Position numbers and translations under genes: made by a program. A DNA stretch of 5,603 bases from an uncultured Methylococcaceae bacterium (GTDB lineage: Bacteria; Pseudomonadota; Gammaproteobacteria; Methylococcales; Methylococcaceae): the NCBI GenBank assembly GCA_903910005.1, contig CAIVXW010000244.1, positions 1 through 5,603 of the forward strand, in the 5' to 3' direction. Below are positions 1-5,603 of this stretch, one piece after another (the first letter of the stretch is position 1; each line of letters opens with the position of its first letter). Under the pieces are notes generated by a model, which ran no database searches, was not told the origin of the DNA, and saw only the letters and a program-made list of their open reading frames with translations.

Positions 1-2302
1 CCGCTTCGGCCCGATCCAGTTGATAGCGAATCCGGGTTTGGGGTTCATCGACCCGGTCGTCCAGATCCACCAGTCCGGCAATGCTCCGGAGCCGGTCGGC
101 TACTGTTTCCGTCACCCGTTCCAGTTCGGGTATATCCGCCGTCAGCGGGCCATAAACTTCCGCCACAAAGGTGGACAGTACCGGCGGGCCGGGCGGCGAT
201 TCGACAATTTTGAGGCGGACACCGTGGCGGGCGGCAATCGCGTCAAGCTCAGGACGAATCCTGAGGGCGATTTCATGCGACTGCTGTACCCGCCGATCCT
301 TTGGCAACAGATTGATGCGGATATCCGCCTGATACGGTTCCTGCCGCAGGTAATAATGTCTGACCAGGCCGTTGAAATCCATGGGCGAGGCGGTGCCGAC
401 ATAGGTGCTGAAGTCCGTGATTTCATTGACACCGGCCAGATACCGCCCCAGTTCACGGGCGGCGGCATCGGTTTGCTCCAGGCTGCTGCCCCGGGGTAAA
501 TCCAGTACCAGTTGCAGCTCGTTCTTGTTGTCGAATGGCAATAACTTGAGGGGCACAACCCGGAATACCGCCAGCAGGGCAGAACCCACCAGGGCGACAA
601 ACACCAGAACCAGAAAGCCGCCAGCCCGCCCCGGCGTGCTGACCAGCCCGCCCAGGGTGCGGTGGTAAAACCGGCGCAGCCGGTCCGGCTGATCAGCCGG
701 ATTGTCGCTGCCATGGCCGTGGACGCTGTCCTTGAGCAGGTAATAACTGGCCCAGGGCGTTACGGTAAAGGCCACCAGCAGTGACACCAGCATGGCAATC
801 GGGACGTTGAAGGCCATCGGAGCCATGTAAGGGCCCATCATGCCGGTGATGAAAAACATCGGCAGAAACGTCACGATCACCGTCAGGGTGGCAAAAATGG
901 TGGGAGGACGCACCTCGTCGACGGCGGTGAGGGTGGCATCCAGGGCAGGTTCACGGCCCAGGCGCAAATGGCGGAAAATGTTTTCCACATCCACAATGGG
1001 ATCATCCACCAACAACCCCAGCGACAGGATCAGGGCGAACAGGGTCACCCGGTTGATGGTGTAACCAAACAGCAAATCGCACAAAAGGGTCAGCCCCAGG
1101 GTCATGGGAACCGCCAGGGCAACGATGAACGATTCCCGCAGCCCCAGGGCAAAGGCCAGCAGTACCAGAATGGTGATGATGGCGATGCCCAGGTGTTTGA
1201 CCAGTTCGTTGACCTTGTGGTTGGCGGTTTCGCCGTAATCACGGGTAACGGTCAGGCTCACCTCGGGAGGAATCAGGCTACCGTACAGTGCGTGGGCCGT
1301 TGCCATGACCGTGTCGGCAACCGTAACCGCGTTGGCTCCCTTGCGCTTGGCCACGGTCAGGGTGACGGCCGGGCGTTCCTCGCCGGGTTGCGGGGCGGTT
1401 TCGGCACCGGGCAGGCGGCGTGATTCAGCCGCTGCCGGGCCAAAGCCGATGCGGGTGTACTGACTGACTTCGACCGGCCCGTCCTGAATGTCGGCCACCG
1501 CATCCAGATAAATGATGCGTCCGTCGTGTTCGGCTACCGGTAGACGCGCCAGTTCGGCTGGATCGGTGATGAACGGCCCGGCTTCCAGCCGCACCGTGTG
1601 ATTGGCCGTGACAAACTGGCCTGCCGCCACGTTGACATTGGCGGTTTTGAGGGCTTGCAGTACATCGCTCAGGCTGAGGTCATGGGCGGCCAGCCGGGCT
1701 GAATCCGGGTAAACCTGCACGGCCCGACTGGAACCGCCCACCACGCCGATGCGGCCGGTGTCGGCCACTGCGGCCAGTTTGTCGCGCAGTTCGTCGGCCA
1801 GGCGGCGCAGGGCATGGCCCTCATACAGGGGCGATGGCGAAGACAGGCTCAGGGTGACGATGGGGACGTCGTCGATTTCCACCGGTTTGACCGTCCAGCC
1901 CGACACCACCGGTGGAATCCGGTCACGGTTGGACAGGAGCTTGTTCCAGATTTTAACCAGGCTGTCTTCCCGGTTCTGGCCCACATAAAACCGTACCGTT
2001 ACCAGGCTGGAACCGGCCTGTGACGCTGAATACACGTATTCAACCCCGTCGATTTCCCGTAACAGCAGCTCCAGCGGGGTTGCGGCCAGTTGTTCCACTT
2101 CGCGGGCCGACGCCCCGGGCACCTCGATAAAAATATCGGCCAGCGGCACCACGATCTGCGGTTCCTCCTCACGGGGGGTCAGTGCCAGGGCAACCCAGCC
2201 AGCCAGCAATGAGGCAATCAGCAGTAACAGGGACAGGCGGGAGGTAATGAACACCTGGACGATGCGGGCAGTAAAGCCCCGTTGGCCTGTATTTGCCGTC
2301 AT
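1..2302 (-). CDS. RND efflux permease, AcrB/HAE-like (3' end outside window)
   Basis: Proton-driven inner membrane pump subunit of a tripartite efflux system. The frame is open from ATG at 2302 to the window edge: 767 residues are visible of the roughly 1,000-1,100 usual for the family, and there is no frameshift. TM1 lies at about residues 20-41, followed by a PREEEPQI motif (43-50) and the first periplasmic porter region (about 42-365). TM2-TM6 lie at about 368-520, TM7 at about 558-582, and the second porter region runs to the edge. TM4 carries the paired aspartates D433-D434 in LLVDDPIVDVEN, matching the AcrB proton-relay pair D407/D408; the CzcA-type heavy-metal motif (DG at this place) is absent, which argues for an HAE/drug-type or uncharacterized substrate. 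The TM10 lysine expected in the relay lies outside the window. The start is supported by an AGGGAG ribosome site 7 bases upstream and by a 4-base overlap with the adaptor stop. Family call is very secure; substrate unknown. Confidence 0.95.
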   Translation of the reverse strand, partial: MTANTGQRGFTARIVQVFITSRLSLLLLIASLLAGWVALALTPREEEPQIVVPLADIFIEVPGASAREVEQLAATPLELLLREIDGVEYVYSASQAGSSLVTVRFYVGQNREDSLVKIWNKLLSNRDRIPPVVSGWTVKPVEIDDVPIVTLSLSSPSPLYEGHALRRLADELRDKLAAVADTGRIGVVGGSSRAVQVYPDSARLAAHDLSLSDVLQALKTANVNVAAGQFVTANHTVRLEAGPFITDPAELARLPVAEHDGRIIYLDAVADIQDGPVEVSQYTRIGFGPAAAESRRLPGAETAPQPGEERPAVTLTVAKRKGANAVTVADTVMATAHALYGSLIPPEVSLTVTRDYGETANHKVNELVKHLGIAIITILVLLAFALGLRESFIVALAVPMTLGLTLLCDLLFGYTINRVTLFALILSLGLLVDDPIVDVENIFRHLRLGREPALDATLTAVDEVRPPTIFATLTVIVTFLPMFFITGMMGPYMAPMAFNVPIAMLVSLLVAFTVTPWASYYLLKDSVHGHGSDNPADQPDRLRRFYHRTLGGLVSTPGRAGGFLVLVFVALVGSALLAVFRVVPLKLLPFDNKNELQLVLDLPRGSSLEQTDAAARELGRYLAGVNEITDFSTYVGTASPMDFNGLVRHYYLRQEPYQADIRINLLPKDRRVQQSHEIALRIRPELDAIAARHGVRLKIVESPPGPPVLSTFVAEVYGPLTADIPELERVTETVADRLRSIAGLVDLDDRVDEPQTRIRYQLDRAEA

Positions 2303-3381
2303 GGCTGTACTCCCTGTGGCAGTGCGACCCGGTCGCCGGGTTCCAGACCCGCCAGTATCTCAATGTCACCGCCGAAGCGTTGTCCGGTACGGACGTGACG
2401 CAGGCGGGCAGTGCCGTCACCGGCAATCCACTGTACCGTGGTGAGCTGACCGCTGCGGGTCAGGGCGGTTGCAGGGATTGTCAACCGCGATTCCGACCCG
2501 CAGTACTGTTCAAGCCGGGCCGGCGTGCCGGGTCTGAGGTTGTGGTTGTCCGGCAGGCGGGCCTTGACCCGCACCGTGTGGGTGAGCGGATCCGCCGTCG
2601 GCTGGATTTCATGGACGCTGGCGATGAGCGGGGTGTCGTCGCGGGCCGTTCTGACCGTGACGCTGTCACCGGTGTGCAGGAATCCGGCACAGGCTACCGG
2701 GACGCTGGTCTCCAGTTCCAGCCCGCCCGACTGTTGCAGGCTCAACACCGGCTGGCCCGGCAGGGCCATGTCGCCCGGTTCCATCAGGCGGTGAACCACC
2801 ACACCGTCATACGGGGCGGTGATGGCGGTTTCGGCCAGAACCGATTCAGTGGCCCGCAGAACCTCGCGGGCTTCCCTGACCCGGGCCTGACCGCCCACAC
2901 TGGCCGCCGTGCTGGCATCCAGTTCCTGGCGGGTTGCCGCTTCACCGGCATACAGGGTGCGAATCCGCCGGTCGTCAGCCGCTGCCTTGAGTGACGCCGC
3001 CTCAGCCGCCGCCAGTGCCGCCCGTGCTGCCGCTACCCGGGCTTCCAGTTCGCTGGCATCAATTCGCACCAGTACCTGACCCCGCCGGATGCGGTCGCCG
3101 CTTCTGACCGTCATCGTCAGGATACGCCCCGCCACCCGGGCAGCCAGCCGGGTTTCGCTCGGGGCGATCACCGTACCGGGCCAGGTCAGGCGGTGGGTTT
3201 CCTCAACGATCCGGGCAACGGCCACGGCCCGACCGGTCGCCAGTGGATTGCTGGCATACACGGTCATGCCGGGTTTCACCTTGTCGGCGAAACTGCCCTG
3301 CATGAATAAAAACAACAAAACCAGTCCGCCCACGGCAGCCAGGGCGTACAGCGAGCGGGGAGAAGGGGAGGAATCAGTCAT
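2299..3381 (-). CDS. RND efflux periplasmic adaptor subunit (HlyD/AcrA family)
   Basis: Membrane fusion protein linking the inner membrane permease to the outer membrane channel; 360 residues, a usual length. One N-terminal hydrophobic segment (about 11-27, LYALAAVGGLVLLFLF) has no lipobox and probably acts as an uncleaved anchor. The two halves of the lipoyl-like domain lie at about 78-108 (ARVAGRILTMTVRSGDRIRRGQ region) and 186-215 (ITAPYDGVVVHRLMEPGD). Between them is an Ala/Glu/Arg-rich alpha-hairpin (109-185). A beta-barrel follows (about 220-295, ending NLRPGTPARLE), then a membrane-proximal domain closing with GLEPGDRVALPQGVQP. The frame stays open upstream to an ATG at 3510, but the ATG at 3381 is chosen because it places the anchor at the N-terminus and overlaps the upstream channel gene by only 8 bases (ATGACTGA). 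No good ribosome site precedes it, so translational coupling is likely. C231 and C294 are its only cysteines. Confidence 0.95.
   Translation of the reverse strand: MTDSSPSPRSLYALAAVGGLVLLFLFMQGSFADKVKPGMTVYASNPLATGRAVAVARIVEETHRLTWPGTVIAPSETRLAARVAGRILTMTVRSGDRIRRGQVLVRIDASELEARVAAARAALAAAEAASLKAAADDRRIRTLYAGEAATRQELDASTAASVGGQARVREAREVLRATESVLAETAITAPYDGVVVHRLMEPGDMALPGQPVLSLQQSGGLELETSVPVACAGFLHTGDSVTVRTARDDTPLIASVHEIQPTADPLTHTVRVKARLPDNHNLRPGTPARLEQYCGSESRLTIPATALTRSGQLTTVQWIAGDGTARLRHVRTGQRFGGDIEILAGLEPGDRVALPQGVQP
2310..2315 (-). promoter_or_regulatory. Ribosome binding site of the RND permease gene
   Basis: AGGGAG on the minus strand lies 7 bases before the ATG at 2302, inside the last codons of the adaptor gene. 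It is the only convincing Shine-Dalgarno match among the three pump genes, and it fixes the permease start together with the ATGA stop/start overlap. Confidence 0.7.
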
Positions 3382-4729
3382 TGGAGTGTGTGCGGTTGGC
3401 AGGAATTGACAGGGTGCCCACGGCCTGTTGCAGTTGCGCGTCTGCGATGTAAGCCTCGTAGTGGGCCATGATGGCACGGAGACGGGCCTCGGCCCGGTCG
3501 GTTTCGGCATCCAGGTAGCGGGTCACCGCAGCCGATCCGGCCTGATATTGCAGATGAACCAGGCGCAGGGCTTCGTCAGCGGCCTGTTGACCACGCTCGG
3601 CGGTTTCACTGCGTTTCAGGGTTTCGTCCAGGGTAGCGGCGGCCCGCCGTACCTCGTCCTCAATGCTCAGGCGAGTGCGTTGAATCAGGGCTTCAGCCAC
3701 TACCAGCCGCTGTTCGGCGGCGGCAATCCGGGCCCGGGTGGCTCCGCCCGAGAACAAGTCGACTTCGGCGTTCAGTCCCAGTGTCAGGTTGTCCTGACTG
3801 AAATTGATGTCCGGACCCCGGCTGTTCAGTCCATAGGCGGTATAGGCAGTGACCCTGGGCAGGAAGGCGGCCTTTTCGGCCCGAAGTTCGGCTGCGCGCA
3901 GGGCCTTTTGCCGGTTGGCGGCCTGAAGTTCCGGTCGGTGATCCAGTGCCTGTTGCAGCAGGGTCGCAATGGCCGACGGCGGGTTTGGCAGGGTCGGCGC
4001 AGGCGGCGCAGGCGTGTCCGTCACCTCACCGCCGACCAGCATCTGCAAACTGGAACGGGCCAGGGTCAGGGCATTCTCTGCCCGGATTTCCGCTTCCCGC
4101 GAAGCCGACTGGCGCACGTCCAGCGAAAGGACATCCGCCTTCAGGGCCATGCCCTGTTCTACCCGTTGACGGGTGTGGTTTTGTTCTGCCGCGATACTTT
4201 GCAGCGACTGGCGGGCGACCGCCATCTGTTCGGGTGCCATGCGCCAGGTATACCAGGCCGCAGTGACTGCGGCGGCCAACCGGTTCTGCAGGGCTTGTTG
4301 TTCCAGGGCCGCCGCTTCCACGCCCAGTGCCGCCGCCTGGCGGCGATAATGATCTTCGCCCCCCCGATACAGCGACCAGGATGCCATCAGTTCGGGGCGG
4401 AAATTATCGACCCAACCGGGCTGGTTGATGTCCATGCCAAAATCAAAACGGCGTTGTGCCACGATGTAGGCAAAGGCCCGGGACGGGTCGTTGGTGTATT
4501 CGTAGCTGACCCGGGCCGAGAAGCGGGGCAAAAAGGCGGCGGTGGCTTCCTGCAACCGGGCCTCGGCCTCGGCCAGCCGGGCTTTTTGCACCATCAAATC
4601 GGGATTATTGGCCAGTGCCTGCTCAATGAGCGGTGCCAAACCGGCGGAGGCGGTATCGCTGTGGACGGTGGTCGGGCTGCATACCACCCCGCCCAGCAGC
4701 AGGCTGCACAGGATAGGCTGTTGTTTCAT
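3374..4729 (-). CDS. TolC-family outer membrane efflux channel
   Basis: Outer membrane channel of the tripartite pump, 451 residues, normal for the family. A Sec-type signal peptide is visible (basic start MKQQ, hydrophobic core ILCSLLLGGVV, likely cleavage near SDTASA, about residue 29); the GVVC sequence is a poor lipobox, so lipidation is unlikely. The two-fold internal repeat of outer membrane efflux proteins is clear: IEQALANNPDL (35-45) with FLPRF (66-70) and LYRGG (120-124) in the first half matches LQQALDHRPEL (258-268) with FLPRV (289-293) and LFSGG (325-329) in the second. A proline-rich linker (237-253) joins the halves. Residues 80-110 (NDPSRAF...QRRF...DINQPGWVDNF) resemble a segment found in a TolC subfamily that often accompanies RND pumps (from memory). 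Mature protein has no cysteine. The start fits the signal peptide, but no Shine-Dalgarno match is seen upstream. Confidence 0.93.
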   Translation of the reverse strand: MKQQPILCSLLLGGVVCSPTTVHSDTASAGLAPLIEQALANNPDLMVQKARLAEAEARLQEATAAFLPRFSARVSYEYTNDPSRAFAYIVAQRRFDFGMDINQPGWVDNFRPELMASWSLYRGGEDHYRRQAAALGVEAAALEQQALQNRLAAAVTAAWYTWRMAPEQMAVARQSLQSIAAEQNHTRQRVEQGMALKADVLSLDVRQSASREAEIRAENALTLARSSLQMLVGGEVTDTPAPPAPTLPNPPSAIATLLQQALDHRPELQAANRQKALRAAELRAEKAAFLPRVTAYTAYGLNSRGPDINFSQDNLTLGLNAEVDLFSGGATRARIAAAEQRLVVAEALIQRTRLSIEDEVRRAAATLDETLKRSETAERGQQAADEALRLVHLQYQAGSAAVTRYLDAETDRAEARLRAIMAHYEAYIADAQLQQAVGTLSIPANRTHSND

Positions 4730-4803
4730 GCGGGTATCAGGGCATTCGGTAAAAAAATGGGCGGAACCGGGTGACGGTTCCGCCCGTTGGCATCAAGGCA
4801 ACA
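4730..4803 (-). other. sqr to channel-gene intergenic region (74 bases)
   Basis: The only non-coding stretch in the window. Nearly half is the sqr terminator. The 21 bases between its T run and the channel ATG (ACCGAATGCCC then TGATACCCGC) hold no recognisable Shine-Dalgarno sequence. No sigma70-type pair of -35 and -10 boxes with normal spacing was found in the region by eye. Regulation of the pump operon therefore cannot be assigned from this window. Confidence 0.6.
4751..4785 (-). terminator. Rho-independent terminator after sqr
   Basis: On the minus strand a perfect 11-bp GC-rich stem (arms 4785-4775 and 4769-4759, GGGCGGAACCG pairing with CGGTTCCGCCC) encloses a 5-base loop. It is followed by one A and a run of seven T (4757-4751). 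It begins 18 bases after the sqr stop codon, so it should end the sqr transcript. It lies entirely upstream of the channel gene start at 4729. On the plus strand the hairpin is not followed by a T run, so it is directional. Confidence 0.9.
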
Positions 4804-5603
4804 TCAATGCGGTTTGAGCCGCACCACGCCCAGCATTTTCAGCAGGAAACGTTCATAGAAGGGTTCGCTGATGCCTTTCCTGATTTTGCGGATGAAATAC
4901 CATTCGAACACGATCTTGGCCCAGTGTACCCATTTACCCTTGTCGGCCCAGGTGACATTGCGGGGCGGATTCTGCGGCTGGGCCAGGAAGGCAACCCCGG
5001 TGTCGCCCAGATCGGCCAGACACAGGGCGTTCCAGGTACCCTTGTGGCTGGGCTGCTTGCCGTCCAGTTCCTCACGGATATTGTGGGCGGTGGCCGTCAC
5101 CATGGATTCAATCATGTAACCGGTTTTGGGAACGCCGGTCGGTACCGGGGTTTGTTCCAGCGGCGGAATGGCAATGCACACCCCCACCGAGTAAATGTTG
5201 TTAAAGGCGGGATTGCGCTGGTGTTCGTCAACCAGTACGAACCCACGCGGATTGACCAGCCCCTCCACCCCGCGTACGGCATCCACCCCGGTGAAAGCCG
5301 GAATCATCATGGCATGTTTGAACGGCAATTCGTGCTTTTGTTTTTCCTGGCCCTGGTCGTCCACTTCGGTCACGTACATCGTGCCCGCTTCAATCCGTTC
5401 CACCCGGGCATTGGTGATCCATTTGATGTGACGATGACGCAATTCGCTCTCCAGCATCCCTTTGGAATCGCCGACGCCGCCCAGACCCAGATGGCCAATA
5501 TACGGTTCGGACGTCACGAAGGTCATGGGTACCTTGTCACGGATCTTGCGTTTTCTGAGATCGGCCTCGGCAATGAAGGCATATTCATAGGCCGGGCCGA
5601 AAC
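4804..5603 (-). CDS. sqr: Sulfide:quinone oxidoreductase, C-terminal part (5' end outside window)
   Basis: Membrane-bound FAD enzyme that oxidizes sulfide to sulfane sulfur/polysulfide and passes electrons to quinone. The visible 265 residues begin FGPAYEYAFI and end VVRLKPH. From memory they align nearly gap-free with the Acidithiobacillus ferrooxidans enzyme (about 434 residues): TSEPYIGHLGLGGVGDSKG (30-48), FVLVDEHQR (121-129), PVPTGVPKTGYMIESMV (152-168) and GTWNALCLADLGD (188-200). The cysteine in NALC (codon 5020-5022) corresponds to catalytic Cys356. The codon cut by the window edge ends in GT, compatible with TGT for Cys160, which precedes FGPAYEY in that enzyme. The basic/aromatic C-terminus (about 221-265, WVHWAKIVFEWYFIRKIRKG) matches the amphipathic helices that dock SQR on the membrane. 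An internal Met at 5526 is not the real start, since homology continues upstream to the edge. Flavocytochrome c sulfide dehydrogenase flavoprotein is less likely given these motifs. Confidence 0.93.
   Translation of the reverse strand, partial: FGPAYEYAFIAEADLRKRKIRDKVPMTFVTSEPYIGHLGLGGVGDSKGMLESELRHRHIKWITNARVERIEAGTMYVTEVDDQGQEKQKHELPFKHAMMIPAFTGVDAVRGVEGLVNPRGFVLVDEHQRNPAFNNIYSVGVCIAIPPLEQTPVPTGVPKTGYMIESMVTATAHNIREELDGKQPSHKGTWNALCLADLGDTGVAFLAQPQNPPRNVTWADKGKWVHWAKIVFEWYFIRKIRKGISEPFYERFLLKMLGVVRLKPH

Noticed and set aside
142..714. A 190-codon minus-strand frame inside the permease region
   Set aside because: It is out of frame with the permease, whose own frame is continuous with family-like sequence over the same stretch; the translation has no recognisable motif.
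1900..1922. Short palindrome CCACCGGTGG and similar GC-rich inverted repeats such as GCCGCC...GGCGGC near 4330-4348
   Set aside because: They fall inside coding sequence, are short, are not repeated at meaningful spacing and are expected by chance at this base composition.
2293..2994. A 233-codon plus-strand frame opposite the adaptor gene
   Set aside because: It is a shadow of the adaptor: no recognisable domain, low-complexity Gly/Arg-rich translation and no ribosome site that I can see.
3382..3510. Upstream extension of the adaptor to an ATG at 3510
   Set aside because: It would add 43 proline-rich residues before the membrane anchor and deepen the overlap with the channel gene to 137 bases; the ATG at 3381 fits the family and the operon spacing better.
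540..4600. Frequent CCAGGGC words on the plus strand
   Set aside because: On the coding strand this reads GCCCTGG, mostly the common Ala-Leu codon pair GCC CTG. Codon preference explains it, and no regular spacing was seen.
3428..4774. A 448-codon open frame on the plus strand, opposite the channel gene
   Set aside because: It lies antisense to a well-supported TolC-family gene. Its translation is Gly/Arg/Gln-rich with no family resemblance, as expected from the complement of GC-rich, alanine/leucine-rich coding sequence.

Overview
The window carries four tightly packed genes, all on the minus strand, so reading order runs from high to low coordinates. Two are cut by the window edges. The DNA is GC-rich throughout (judged by eye), and codon choice looks uniform across the genes, with no sign of mobile elements, RNA genes or CRISPR repeats. 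The partial gene at the right edge closely resembles the sulfide:quinone oxidoreductase (SQR) of Acidithiobacillus-type sulfur oxidizers, as remembered from family sequences. Together with the Gram-negative tripartite pump, this suggests a sulfur-oxidizing proteobacterium, possibly a gammaproteobacterium. The taxonomic placement is inference.

Layout from right to left. Positions 5603-4804 hold the C-terminal ~60% of SQR, including one catalytic cysteine and the membrane-binding C-terminus. Positions 4785-4751 hold a textbook intrinsic terminator for the sqr transcript. Positions 4729-3374 encode a TolC-family outer membrane channel with a signal peptide. Positions 3381-2299 encode an inner-membrane-anchored periplasmic adaptor (HlyD/AcrA type). 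From 2302 to beyond the left edge runs an RND permease (AcrB/HAE-like), of which the first 767 residues are visible.

The last three genes overlap by 8 and 4 bases and clearly form one translationally coupled operon encoding a complete tripartite efflux pump: outer membrane channel, adaptor, proton-driven inner membrane pump. SQR oxidizes sulfide at the membrane and reduces quinone. Its neighbourhood with the pump raises the possibility that the pump serves sulfur-oxidizing cells, but the pump substrate cannot be read from sequence. The most notable point is the strong terminator placed only 21 bases before the tolC-like start. It leaves little room for a conventional promoter, so pump expression may depend on read-through from sqr or on an unusual promoter. 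No clearly novel system is visible; the rest looks like ordinary members of known families.
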